64,000 nt of DNA from assembly GCF_017591425.1 (NCBI RefSeq), contig NW_024466599.1:23846001-23910000 (forward strand). The letters are read 5' to 3'. The notes under the pieces were generated by a model. It was not told the origin of the DNA. It saw only the letters and a program-made list of their open reading frames with translations, and did not search any database. Of the stretch, positions 22,058 through 33,424 are shown in pieces; the stretch's first letter is position 1; the number at the start of each line of letters is the position of its first letter. The position numbers and the translations under genes are program-made. The DNA is from Ochotona curzoniae (Eukaryota; Chordata; Mammalia; Lagomorpha; Ochotonidae).

Positions 22058-23420
22058 GAAGAGATAAAACTAACAAAAAAACACCCCAAAATCCATGAGA
22101 TAATTTCCACTAATCTTGGTGAAATGTGTCCCTTGCAAGCAACAAATAGATGGGTTTTGATTTTTTAATCCAGTCTACTAATTTATGATGTTTGATTGAT
22201 GAGTTTAAGCTGTTACATTCAGGGTTAATACAAGTAGGTGGTAATTTGGTTCTGCCATTTTAGCAATGGGTTGTTCATTGATTTATTCTTCTGTTGTCCT
22301 TTTACTGGGATGTTCTTTGCATTTGCCTTTGCCTTTGGTTGGGGCTATTCCTTTTCTGTCAAGAGAGCATCTTGAAGTATCCTTTGTAGGGCAGGTTTGG
22401 AAGAGGCAATTTTTTTTAAACTGTTCTTTACTGTGGAAGAATTTTATTTCATTTTCAAAGACAAAGGAAAGTTTTACTGGGTACATGATCCTGGGCTGAC
22501 AATTTTTTGCCTCTTGTTGAGCTCAGTGCATGCACAGCTCATTGTTGTCCCCTGCAGTCTTAAATTCTTTGCCACACTGTACCAAATTGCATCCGATGTG
22601 CCACTACTAGAGTTCTTGATCTGCTGGCTATCAGGTCTGATGGCTACCTGGATCTGTCTTGGGTGGAACTTGTAGGATGCCACATTGTTGCAGTTCACTG
22701 AGTCAGAAATGAGTTCACTCCCAGCTCTGTGCATGCGCAGTTCTGCCTGATAGCCTTTGCCTTCATAAACAAAATGCACCTAATGTGGCTCTAGGAGGAG
22801 GACTAGGCTGTGAAATCCACCCTGTTCCCACTGTGTTCGTCTGGGATCTGCTGCTCTGTCTCTGCTCCTGGTCAAATCAAACAGACCAGCAAGATGGGCA
22901 GTTCTTTGGGTTCACCTCTGGAGCTCCTGGTAAACGTCTCTTGCCACCTTGTTGCTGGTGGAGTTCCAGCTGCAGATGGAGTTCAGATGGCCATTAGCTG
23001 AATGCTTTTGGGGTATCAGTCACTGCAACACCACACCGTTGTTATTGCTGCTTTCCTGTGTCTGTCAGTCTCTCTAGGTACCCCTCTTCTGTTGTTCCAT
23101 TCACTCCTATTTCCTGGAATGTGCCCTCTCTTCTTCACAAGGCTAGTATTTCTTCATCTGTTTAAATGTGTCCTTACCCTATTCCACCATCTAGATTCTC
23201 CTTGAATCTTTTTTTCAAAGGAGTTGTATTACACTGTCCTGGGATCAATGTTTGCATCTTCTCCCATATGACTTGTCCCACAGGCACTTTCTGGGTTAGT
23301 TTCCTTGAAACACTTCTTGTATGTCTACATCCTTGATCATCATCTGACTTCAGGCCTTTTGTTTTGAGTTGGCTCTTTTTTATAGTCTCAGTGAGTCAGG
23401 CTATACAATTAGATGTCCAA
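22058..23420 (-). mobile_element. L1 ORF1/ORF2-junction region and possible 5' region, antisense
   Basis: 22140-22265 is the antisense of the ORF2 start: AATCCAGTCTACTAATTTAT then TTTGATTGATGAGTTTAAGC. On the minus strand this reads WIKK-type residues, as in the ORF2 N-terminus. 22330-22500 resembles the antisense of the ORF1 C-terminus (GGGCAGGTTTGGAAGAGGCA; TTACTGTGGAAGAATTTTAT). 22500-23420 is GC-richer and may be 5' UTR. It joins directly to 3' UTR at about 21.8-22.06 kb, so nearly all of ORF2 is missing. No intact frame. Confidence 0.6.
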
Positions 23421-23424
23421 TTAC

Positions 23425-25012
23425 CAAGGGATTTATGGAATTCTTTATCAGTAGTTTGTGTAAATCAGACTAAAGTTGACATTTAAAACCCTTTACAACA
23501 AATTTCTAGTTTTTTTTCATCTATGATTAAGTCATTAACTAAAATTTTAATGTCAGTATACTTTTTTTGTTAGTATCAGAAACACAAATTATATTAGTTT
23601 ATAAAAAGAACTTATGTGTTCACATTACTGAGCATCCCAACTGTAGATTCTTGCCAGTAATTGCTAGAGACGTGGCTCAGTGAGTGAAGTTTGTTTGTGA
23701 TTCCCTTCATCTGATTTTTCTTTATTGTGTGTGTGTTGGCCGTATTCTCAGGCAGGCTGTCTTCATGCCGTGGCCTCCGTAGCTCCATTGATGCTATCTG
23801 TAGAGATAGAAATCTCTGTATGGAATGCTTTGTGGCAATTCTTTTTTCTGATGTACCAAGCTTTGTCTCATTGATCTAGACTGTGTCATGTGTATTCCTA
23901 AATGAGTTACTGTGGATATATGGATCAGATATAGTTAAATAATGAGGGCATTGAGGGTTGTGTGGAGGCTTGGAGATAACTCAAATTTAAGTCAAATGCA
24001 CAAAAGGGTACAAGGGGCATTTTCCCACAATCTCTAGAATGCAGTCAGGAATAGAAGGAATGAATGGTTGTCAGCAAAAAACAAATGGATCTCAGATAAA
24101 GGATTTATAAATGATCTCTTTTTCAGTGTTTAAGTGTAAAATCATAAGTTTAGGTGTATCTTATTATACAAACAGCAATTATTGAAACTGCTCTTTTGAT
24201 TTTTAATGTTATGAGAATCTCAGTCAAGGTTTTGATGAAATCAAAATATATAGCAGATTTATACTTGAAAATAAAAATTAAGCAATTTTCATTTCACAAA
24301 AGCATCCATAATATTTTCTGTACAACAAATGAATACTGTGTCAGGATCGTTTGTGAGGCATATGATAAATTCCTAAGAGGAGAGGCGATGGATAAGCATT
24401 GCTATTTTCTTGCTAATAGTGTGAAAGTTTGGAAAAGCTGGGACTTAAGAAACTTTTGAAAGGATGAAAGAACATCAGTCTTGGCAATCTTTAGGTGTAG
24501 AAATTGTCTATAGAAATGACGGTTGAGGGCGATCATAATTTCAAGAGGAGACATGATGGTAAGTGAAAATGACACAGATAAAATACAAGGTAGGAAAGAA
24601 TATAAGTGTTCTAGTATAGTGCACTTTAAAAAAATGTACCACTCAGATTCTTATTAGAATGCCAAGATGCTGATATGAAATATTGTACTCATCCAAAAAT
24701 GTAATATACAACTTTGCATCTAATAATCCCAAACAATGTGACATCTCACATTTATTCTGAGGTTCACTCAAACTCAAGATGAGTGCAATGTCTGAGTGGT
24801 TTCTTCCGGGTCATACATTTACCTTCTTTTCTCTTCAGAAAGTAGTTTAAATAAAATTTTAACCTAGTCTTATGAAAATATGTATGATATCTTATATCTA
24901 AAGTTTTTCCTCCAGTGTGTCAAGCTTTGAAGATCTGCTAAGGAAAGGTAAAAAGAAAAATGCGTATGTTTATTCCACTAGGATAGTGTTAGGAATGGTC
25001 AAGAATCGCAGT
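23425..25012. other. Unannotated AT-rich sequence
   Basis: No repeat, exon or RNA gene recognised. The 101-codon frame at 24154-24459 has no recognisable domain and typical AT-rich chance composition. Confidence 0.45.
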
Positions 25013-25016
25013 GTTG

Positions 25017-25312
25017 GGGCAGGTGTTGTGGTGCAGCTAGTTAAGCCGTGGCTTTGGACACATTCTGTATCAGAACACTGATTCAGATCCTGGCTGCTCT
25101 GCTTCCAGCCCGCTTTCCTGCTAGTGCATGATGGGAGTCAGCATATGCACAAAGTGTTCGGGCCCTTGCCACTTACATGGGAGACTAACTCAGCTCCTGG
25201 CTTCAGCCTGCAGTCACTGGGCAGGCAAACATATATCTTCATGTCTCACTATTGCTCTCTATCACTTTGCTTTTCAAATAGATTAAAAAATCAAAAATAA
25301 ATAAACATTTTC
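25017..25312 (+). mobile_element. CSINE, older copy (first of three in a row)
   Basis: GGGGCAGGTGTTGTGGTGCA, 'gcttccagcccgctttcctgct', ACATGGGAGACTAACTCAGC, TTGCTTTTCAAATAGATT. An old subfamily judged by its TTTTCAAATA tail. Confidence 0.85.
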
Positions 25313-25329
25313 AAAAATGTCAACATAAG

Positions 25330-25605
25330 GGGTTGATGGTTAGGCTTAAGCAGGTAAGAGTGTGGTTAAGGTATTTGGTTTTGGGTAACAGCTCTGGATC
25401 CTGCCAGGGCAGATCCTGGCCAGTGACGGATCAAGTAGTTGTGTGCTTGTCACCTGTGTGGGAGATCTGAACACAGTTTCTTGTGCTTGGCTTTGTCCTG
25501 GCTCAGAACGATGGTTGTGAGCATTTGTGGAGTGAATTAAGCAATGGGGACTCAGTGTGTCTTTCTTTGTCTTTCAAATCGATCGATCAGTGAATGTTTA
25601 GAAAA
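25330..25605 (+). mobile_element. CSINE, old copy (second of three)
   Basis: GGGTTGATGGTTAGGCTTAA, 'gagtgtggttaaggtatttg', CACCTGTGTGGGAGATCTGA, CTTTGTCTTTCAAATCGATC. Diverged, with a degraded tail. Confidence 0.75.
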
Positions 25606-25681
25606 TTTTAAAGCTGAATCTCAGTATGTAAATTATTATGCTATCTCTGAATAGAATTGTTCTTTCGAAAAGAAGTCTTTC

Positions 25682-26008
25682 GGGCCCAGCGTGGCGGCCT
25701 AGTGGCTAGAATCCTTGCCTTGAACATGCTGGAATCCCATATGGATGTGGTCCTAATCACAGCAGCCCCACTTCCCATCCAGTTCCCTGCTTGTGGCCTG
25801 GGAAATCAGTCGACCCAAAGCCTTGGGACCCTGTAGCAGCTTGGGAGATCTGGAGGAAGTTCCTGGCTCTTGGCTTCAGACTGGCATAGCACCAGCTGTT
25901 GCAGTCAGTTGGGTAGTGAATCATCAGATGCAAGATCTTCCTGTCTGTCTCTCCTCCTCTCTGTATATCTGACTTTGCAATAAAAAATAAAATAAATCTT
26001 TAAAAAAA
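25682..26008 (+). mobile_element. CSINE, younger copy (third of three)
   Basis: GGGCCCAGCGTGGCGGCCTA, GGAATCCCATATGGATGTGG, TTCCCTGCTTGTGGCCTGGG, CTCTGTATATCTGACTTTGC, AATAAAATAAATCTTT. GAAGTCTTTC lies just upstream and GAAGTCTTTC again just after the A9 tail, the probable TSD. Confidence 0.93.
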
Positions 26009-26179
26009 AAGAAATGAAGTCTTTCCCTTTTACTATGAAGTAGCTGGAAGAGTACTTAAAATATGTCAATGACACAAATAATTACGAAGAACATTATTTA
26101 CTTATCACATACCTTTGTAAATTGAAAATGATTGTTTTTTCCTGTCTAATATATATTTTTTAGTCTTTAGGATTTAAAA

Positions 26180-27955
26180 AAATTTTAATTTTTTATGATG
26201 AAGTTCTTTAGGCTTTGGGATTTTCCTCTTCCTTCTCCCACTTCTGTCTGCTCTACTGTTTTTCCCCTATGTTATTACAATAGTATAGGTTTTTGGCACC
26301 AAGGCCATCATTCTGCTGTTAAAGTGTATCACGACATTTTAGACAATGGCAGAAAGTCCAGCATCCCATGGTCAAAATATATTTATTGGGAAACTCCCAG
26401 TTTCATTGGGAGTTCATTATTTTTCTGGGAGCAGAGATGCATAATGCACTGTATTTTCACTTTTCAGTGTGCTAATCTTGTTATCTGGTTCCTCTGGATA
26501 AATATTACACTTCTCCTTCATAATAAGATTTAATTTTAAATGATTTTTCAACTTCATATTTAGTTAATTAAGTTTTTGTTTCTTTGTGCCTTTCCATATT
26601 TCTTAATATTATGATCTTATGATTTATCCCTGTTGTTGCATGTAACTGTAATCCATTGATTTTCACTTGGATAGTATTCCATTGATGAGCATAGTACACA
26701 TTATTTACACATATTTACATAGTACACATATTTACATAGTACACATATTTACACATTATTTTGAAGTTTTGAATTATATGTTACAATTTTGTATAGACTG
26801 AGATTTCCCCCAAAACTCCCACCCCCTTTCTGTTCTTGATGGGTATTTTGAGTGTTTTAGCAACTGCAACTGTAAGCAGTGGTTGTTATATTTTTCTCAA
26901 TTTTTTTTCATTGAATGAATTTGGAGGGTCGTGGATATTCACTTCACTAAATAAATGTAAAATAGTTTTCTAAGATGATTTTGATAATCAACATTAGCAC
27001 TTTATGACATTTCCAGTCACTCTGCATTTTTTCCAGCCCTTGCCAGGCAGATAAAATTTGAAGTGATATATTATCATATTTTATTTTGTATTGTATGAAC
27101 ACTAAGCTGAGTGTTTTTTTAATTATTAGCTGTTTAAATTTCTTCTGTGGTAAAATGTGTGTTCAGGTCTTTGGATCATTTTGTTTTGGCTTTTTGTTGG
27201 TTTTTCTCTTTTCAGTATTTATGTACTGAATTGCGTTAGTCTTTATTTTTTTATGACTTGCCTATTTCACTTCATTATAGAAATTATGTAAAAATTAAAA
27301 TGAAAACAGTATAATTATTATTTTCAAATATCTTTTGGTAGATATATGATTATAATTATTATGTTAAATTTATTCATTTTTTCTTTTATGATTTGAATTC
27401 TTTACCCTGTGAAAGAGATCCTTGCCTATTACACGTCATATAAGTTCTCTTCCAATATTTTTTATAAGTGTATAGTTTTTGCTTTATTTCAGCATCCCTC
27501 CTGTCACTTTCACATTAATCCCCTTGGAAGTGGCTTTTCATAGTTTATAGTCTAACTCCTTCTCCCTCATGTGCATACGGATAATTGTAGAATCATCTTT
27601 GTCTTACCTCTGTATTACATATATGATCATCACGTGGGGGCTCTTTGTTCTGTCTACCGATCTGCATAATCAGGTGATCACATACTGTGCTAACTTCTGT
27701 GGAGTAAAATGGATTCTAGTTATCTGTTAAGGAATTCCTCACTTTATTTTGTCCTTCAAAATTTCTCTATTTTGGACCATGTACTAATAGGTTACCTATA
27801 TTTTGATCTTTCACCTCCAAATCTTTCAGAAGGTATTTTACTGCAATTATATATGATAATGATATAGCTTTACTGTCCATTCCATATTCACATTTCTGCA
27901 ATTGTCCCAGTAACTTCTTTATAATACATGCTTTCATTAGTTCTAGATCCACGCT
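26180..27955 (-). mobile_element. L1 3' part, antisense (pika-type 3' UTR plus ORF2 3' end)
   Basis: 26200-26530 repeats the 3' UTR block (AGGCTTTGGGATTTTCCTCT, CCTATGTTATTACAATAGTA, TTTTCTGGGAGCAGAGATGC). It is followed in normal order by antisense ORF2 C-terminus (TTGGATAGTATTCCATTGAT) and upstream ORF2 (TTTACCCTGTGAAAGAGATC, AAGTTCTCTTCCAATATTTT, GTCTGTCTACCGATCTGC-type motif near 27650). Strongly decayed; no frame remains. Confidence 0.7.
26697..26762. repeat. 17-bp minisatellite in L1
   Basis: ACACATATTTACATAGT is repeated in tandem (period 17), with partial units ACACATTATTT at both ends. It lies just after the ORF2 motif TAGTATTCCATTGATG. Confidence 0.9.
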
Positions 27956-27959
27956 AGGG

Positions 27960-28338
27960 TCACAGTTTACATTTAGTTATCATAGCTCAATAGTTTCTTT
28001 TCATATGAAATGTCTCCTCATTTTTCTTTCTTTATAGTGGCAGATTCCAGTTGAACTTTTAGTATGAAATGTTGTAGTCCTTCCTTTTTAGTTTTTGATG
28101 TCAGGATATTCAGTTTCTCACATTTAGTGAGACTTCTCATTCTAATAACTTAATTAAGATGGTGCTAGTCAGGTTTCTCCATTGTAAAATTTTCCTTTTT
28201 CCCTTAATTATTAAGTAATCAATGGACAAACATTTTTTAGACCCTATGAGTGTCCTGTAATTACCAAACTTTTCTATAATAGTTCTGTATGCATGGATGA
28301 CACTTGCTAGAATCAATTATATTTACTATGTTTAAAAA
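27960..28338. other. Unannotated sequence, probably more old L1
   Basis: Continues the AT-rich character of the preceding L1 but no motif is clear enough to call. Confidence 0.4.
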
Positions 28339-28340
28339 AA

Positions 28341-28662
28341 CACGGCGGCGTGGCCTAGAGGCTAAAGTTCTCTCCTTGAATGGCCCAGGATCCCCTATGG
28401 GTGCCGGTTCTAGTCCCGGCAGCTCCACTTCCCATCCAGCTCCCTGCTTGTGGCCTGGGAAGGCAGTCGAGGATGGCCCAAAGGCTTGGGACCCTGCACC
28501 TCTATGGAATACCTGGAAGAAGTTCCTGGATCCTGGCTTCTGATCGATGCAGTACAGGCTGTTGCAGCCACCTGGGGAGTGAATCATCGAACAGAAGATC
28601 TTCCTCTCTGTCTCTCCTCCTCTCTGTATATCTGACCTTCCAATAAATAAATAAATCTTAAA
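28341..28662 (+). mobile_element. CSINE, young, first arm of a tail-to-tail pair
   Basis: CGGCGGCGTGGCCTAGAGGC, CCCAGGATCCCCTATGGGTG, CCGGTTCTAGTCCCGGCAGC (B box GGTTCTAGTCC), CTCTGTATATCTGACCTTCC, AATAAATAAATAAATCTTAAAG. The GGGCCC start is replaced by an A-run. Frames at 28261-28646 are SINE sequence. Confidence 0.93.
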
Positions 28663-28998
28663 GAAAAGATTTATTTATTTTTATCAGGAAGGCATATCAA
28701 ATTTATGGAGAAAATGAGAGACAGAGAACAAGATCTTCCATCTTCTGGTTCACTCCCCAACTGGCCGCAATGGCTTGAAATAAGCTGATCCAAAGTAAGA
28801 GCCAGGAGCCAGGAACTTCCTTCAGGTCTCCCACATAGGTGTAGATTCCCAAGGGATTGGGCCATGCTCCATTGCTTTACCAGGCCATAGGCAGGGAGCT
28901 GGATGGGTACTGGAGCAGAGGAACATTATCTGGTGCCCATATAATAACCCAGTGCTTGCAAGGAGGGGATTTAGCCATCAAGCCATCAGGCCAGGCCC
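28663..28998 (-). mobile_element. CSINE, antisense arm of the tail-to-tail pair
   Basis: AAGATTTATTTATTTTTATC, GGAAGGCATATCAAATTTAT, AAGATCTTCCATCTTCTGGT, TTCACTCCCCAACTGGCCGC, GGGAGCTGGATGGGTACTGG, and a head ending AAGCCATCAGGCCAGGCCC. The body is more diverged than its partner, so the two inserted independently. Confidence 0.92.
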
Positions 28999-28999
28999 A

Positions 29000-30698
29000 T
29001 TACTGTGGCTTCTAATCATTTATGTTTTAATCATATAATTCCTTCTATATTTACCATTACCATTTAAAAAAATACAAATTATGTTTTGATCTTAATTAAA
29101 TCTCTCAGTTATTTAAAATCTACATTTACTTCTTATTTCCTTTCTAAATATTTCCCTTCTGAATATTTTTGTCATTCTGGTTATCCTTTTGATAATAGTT
29201 TTATGAAAGGTTTGAATGATTTATCCACTCGTTTCATTGTTTTTAGGCATGACTGTTTGGAAGTGGAGTCTTCCTTAGTCTCCTTATTTTCATATTGAGA
29301 TCCATGTGGTGCTCTTCTTTTTATAAATTTATGCAAACATATATATGAACATATTCAAGTATACTGGTTGGAACAACTTTAGTATATCTGCTTATTCTCT
29401 ATATTGAATAACACTTAAAACACCTAAATTTAATATGTAATTTGGCTGTTACATGTTATCATAGCTGAAAATACAGTTTCATAGATGATTTATTTGTACG
29501 CAAATATTTTTCATCTTTTTGCTTGACTTGGTAAAACAGTAAATACAATATTTTCTCAAAGAATTAAATTAAGGCTTATGCTGTGAACATAGTTTAAGGA
29601 TTCTTTTACTCTTCTAAACATCTCTTTTTAAATATTAACTGAATAGATAAGCAAAAATGAATGAGGAATTGAATGAATACTATTCATTCTCATTTTAGTT
29701 TCCATGGGATATCCTTCAGTGGTCATCAATGCATAAGTCAGGGTTTATATCTGGCCTCATCCATCTTTAGTAGCTTCTACAGACCTGACAATGGGGGAGG
29801 AGTGCAGAGAGCTTTGCAGTGAAATGTGGTGAATGCTTGCCTTACTTCAGCCACTAAATTGAATTTCCGGCATAAATCCTATCCTAAGCATCAGCAGTAC
29901 AGTATTATTTCAAAAGGGACAATTTATGCAAATATACTGCTATTTATCAAGGCATACTGGCCTTTTTATATGAAGAGCTAAACAGATTGTAGCATTTGTT
30001 ATCATTGAAATATATTGAATTTTCAAAGACTGCTTCCTAAAGTCTAGTGATTTTATTTGGAGACATTTTGACTGAAAATCAGGTAGCTGCTGCTTGGAAC
30101 AGAGTGCACTGTCAGTTTTATCAGATACTGGAGCAAATTATAAGGACCTTAACAATCTGAGGAGAGCCTCGGTTTGTTCTGGATAGTGAACCAAAGCAAG
30201 GCAAGAAGCACAACACAGATATTTGGAGTCTATGACAGAAAGAATCAGTTTAGTACCTGGCAATAAGCAGGTACTAATCAGAGAACACAGTGGGACTGAA
30301 CTTTGTGCATACAGTAAGATCAAAAGTGGTTAAATGTTGCACCTGAGTATGAACTGAGAAATATATTATTGTAGATCAGTTTTATATAAGCCAGTTCCTA
30401 AAGGAGGTATTTTTTCCAGGCCACTCCCCTCTTTCCTTTGAGTAGGATGGAACAAATGTTACTCATTTGTTTTATGATATTTTTGTGGACTGCAAGTGGC
30501 AATAAAACATTGATCTTTTGTATTATTAGTGCCACAAAAATTTTTACTAATGTACTTGTTCAAATAAGTTTATATAATGGCATTTTCTAAAGAAATGATT
30601 CCATGTGATATGCTAGAAAAGAACTCAGTCTCCTGCCAGACAAATCTTTCCATATTCTAGAATCTAAATTTGACAAGGTATAAAAACATTTCCAAATG
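29000..30698. other. Unannotated AT-rich sequence
   Basis: Nothing recognised beyond scattered A/T-runs. Confidence 0.45.
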
Positions 30699-30699
30699 T

Positions 30700-30922
30700 T
30701 CTGAAAGTTAATTTGAGAGGCAGACATATACACATGAGAGAGAGAGAAAGAGAGAGAGAGACAGAGAGAGAGAGAAAGAGAGAGCGCTACCCTATCTGCT
30801 GGTTCACTGTCTACGTGCTGAAATGGATGGGGCTGAGCAGGACTAAAGTTGGGAACTGGGAGCACAATCCAAGGCTTCCATGTTGTTGATAATATGTAGC
30901 TACTAGTGCCATCATCACCAGA
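30700..30922 (-). mobile_element. CSINE, old, antisense, with expanded GA tract
   Basis: AGTTAATTTGAGAGGCAGAC, a long (GA)n tract at 30737-30784, ATCTGCTGGTTCACTGTCTA, GGGAACTGGGAGCACAATCC. The GA tract is the antisense of the family's TCTCTC block, expanded into a microsatellite. Confidence 0.75.
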
Positions 30923-30924
30923 GT

Positions 30925-31725
30925 TTACTTTAAAAAGAAACCAGTGACCATTATGCTCAGTGAAATAAGCCAATCCCAACGGACAAATATCATATGTTCT
31001 CTCTGATTAAGGCCACCTTCATGAAAAATATAAGATCAATAGATATACAGCTAAGCATGTATATACATGTATTCATCTAGAGTAATTGCATAATGATGAC
31101 ACGTTTACCAAGAAGTGGAGATACATTGCAGTATGCACTTCTACTTCTGAGTAAGAAATGGACTCTCAATGAAACTGTTAAGTATAATTTGTCAATAGAA
31201 TGCTGGATTTTCTATCATTCTCTGTAACTGCAATGTCACGATACACTAAATAGCAGAATGATGGACTTGTGACTCTTTTTTTTTTAAAGATTTATTTTTT
31301 TAAATTATTTTTTATTTTTATTGGAAAGGCGGATATACAGAGAGGAGAGACAGAGAGGAAGATCTTCCGTCCGATGATTCACTCCCCAAGTGAGCGCAAC
31401 GGGTCGATACTATGCCGATCCGAAGCCAGGAGCCTCTTCTGGGTCTCCCACGCGGGTGCAGGGTTCCAAAGCTTTGGGCCGTCCTGGACTGCTTTCCGGG
31501 GCCACAGGCGGGGAGCTGGAAGGGAAGTGGGGTCGCCGGGATAGAACAGGCCCCCATATGGGATCCCGGGGCGTGCAAGGCGAGGATTTAACTACTGCGC
31601 CACCGCGCCTGGCCCAGGACTTGTGACTCTTGTTGAAAGACTATATAAATCAGCCAGGTAGTGAATAGTATTTGGTCAAAGTATTGGTAAGGGCTATATT
31701 ATTTCAACTATTTTAAAGATTTATT
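30925..31725 (+). mobile_element. Lagomorph L1 3' end, sense, split by a young CSINE
   Basis: ORF2 end/3' UTR start: ACCATTATGCTCAGTGAAAT, AAGCCAATCCCAACGGACAA, ATATCATATGTTCTCTCTGA. The 3' UTR block (ATGGACTCTCAATGAAACTG, CTGCAATGTCACGATACACT, TAGCAGAATGATGGACTTGT) is shared with 18.8 kb. L1 sequence resumes after the CSINE at 31632. Confidence 0.75.
31278..31616 (-). mobile_element. CSINE, young, antisense, perfect 15-bp TSD
   Basis: T-run, AAAGATTTATTTTTTTAAAT, GGAAAGGCGGATATACAGAG, GAAGATCTTCCGTCCGATGA, CAAGTGAGCGCAACGGGTCG, CCCCATATGGGATCCCGGGG, CACCGCGCCTGGCC. Identical GGACTTGTGACTCTT flanks lie at 31263-31277 and 31617-31631. Many CpGs survive, consistent with recent insertion. Confidence 0.97.
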
Positions 31726-31734
31726 CTTTGTCTT

Positions 31735-32325
31735 TGCCAAGGTTTAAGCAGTATGGATTTAATGCGGTCTAGTTTAATTAGCTATTTATATTAGAATACT
31801 TTGGGATCAATAACCAAGTTTATCATCTGTTTAGTGCAGAAGGTCTACCAGAGGTTGCTTTTTGACATCTGGTTAGGAGCATTGTAGTAGTTTGTTCAGT
31901 TATTTCCAGTAGACAGAGAAGCATTGCAATCTTTACTTTGTATAATTTCAGTCTTGCTCACCATCTAATGATCTGGAAAAGCAGCAGTTACAGGTGACAT
32001 CAAATTCCCAAGAAGAGCTTTGACCACGAAGGTGTTTAAATTGCCTGAAAATGTTACCTGTATGGATAAAGCTTTGGCTACATTTAAGTCCAAAAGATAA
32101 TTTAACATGATTTTGGGCTTCCCAACAAGTTGTTAATTGTTTGTAGACACTAAAAATCAAGTAATAGAAATCAGTTACCAGATCAATGGCATTTCACTTG
32201 TTCTGTTTATTTCTTTGATGAATAAGCATTTCACATTATGAAAGACCATCTTAAGCATTTGCATTGCTTTAGTTTATTATGTTGCTTGATCAATCATTGG
32301 TAACCCCAGATTTAATTTTTACATT
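31735..32325. other. Unannotated sequence
   Basis: Nothing recognised. Confidence 0.45.
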
Positions 32326-32327
32326 TT

Positions 32328-32925
32328 TTTCAGGATATGATTCCATTGGCAAAGATTTCTGCTTCTACCTCCCTTTCCTCTCTGTTTTCCCACATATTAT
32401 TATTGTATTATAACACTGTTGTCCTTCAGCAACAGTCACAAGTCCATGATTCTGCTATTTAGTGTATCGTGACATTGAAGTTACAGACAATGGTAGAGCG
32501 TCCAACATTTTATTGACAACTTCTGTTTAACAGTTACACTGGGAGCCCTCCTTTGATTTGGGAGTAGAAATACATACTACAGCATATCCTCCCTTCTAAG
32601 TGTGTAGTTCCATTATACAGTTCTTCTAGTTGTATGTGTGTATATGTATATACATATACATATATATATGCTTACGTATATATCTGTTGATCTTGTATTT
32701 TACAGGAAGGCTGCCTCATAGCAGAGGGAACTTATGGTATTTGTCCTTTATGGGTTAGCTTATTTCACTGAGTGTAATGGTCTCTAGTTTGAACTGCTTT
32801 GTTGCAAATGGTAGAATTTTATTTTTTTAATGGTTGAGTAGTATTCCACAGAGCAGTTATGCCACAGTTTCTTTATGCGCTTCTCTTTGACTGACATCTG
32901 TAATCCCAGATTTTATGTCTTCTGA
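32328..32925 (-). mobile_element. L1 3' UTR and ORF2 C-terminus, antisense
   Basis: The 3' UTR block (GATATGATTCCATTGGCAAA, TCCCACATATTATTATTGTA, CAAGTCCATGATTCTGCTAT) and a TATA/CATA-rich stretch are followed directly by the antisense ORF2 end (GGGTTAGCTTATTTCACTGA, TGGTTGAGTAGTATTCCACA, CACAGTTTCTTTATGCGC). This is the normal L1 order, a useful contrast to the copies at 21.4 and 43.5 kb. Confidence 0.75.
32633..32692. repeat. (TATG/CATA)n simple repeat
   Basis: Alternating purine-pyrimidine tract such as TATGTATATACATATACATA within the L1 3' UTR. Confidence 0.9.
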
Positions 32926-33091
32926 GAAAATAATGGTAAAACTCAAAACTTTTGGAGATTGAGCAAAGATTCATACTTGCACATGTGCAAACACACACAC
33001 ACAGCCTATCTTTGAGAGAACTGATTATCTAGAAAGTTTTAAACTAAAGCTTAAGACTGATGAGGAATTCAAACAGCTAAAATCACATGCA

Positions 33092-33418
33092 AGGGGGCAG
33101 ATGGTGTGGCTCAATAGGTGACAGCATCGGCTGGGGTGCTCACATACTATATTGCAGTGGCAGAGATGAACTCTTGGTTCTTCTGATCTTGCTTCCTGCT
33201 AATGTGCATTCCTAGCAAGCAGCAGGTGATGGCTGAAGAACTTGAGTCCTTGTCCTCCGTGTGGGAGACTTGGCTGGAGTTATTGGATTTTTGGAATTGG
33301 CCCGGCACAACCCTGGCTATTGCACACATTTGAGGAGTGAAAGAGAAGATGAGAAAATTTTTGTCCTTTTGTGTATTTCTGTTGCTTTACTTTAAAATCA
33401 ATAAATTATTAAAAAAAT
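33092..33418 (+). mobile_element. CSINE, old copy
   Basis: GGGGGCAGATGGTGTGGCTC, 'cttcctgctaatgtgcattc', AGCAGCAGGTGATGGCTGAA, CCGTGTGGGAGACTTGGCTG, 'gcccggcacaaccctggct', AAAATCAATAAATTATT. An older subfamily like the copy at 1.2 kb. Confidence 0.85.
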
Positions 33419-33424
33419 TATACC

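Noticed and set aside
30587..30979. 130-codon minus-strand frame with Ser/Leu repeats
   Set aside because: Crosses a CSINE whose (GA)n tract yields the SLSLSL repeats.
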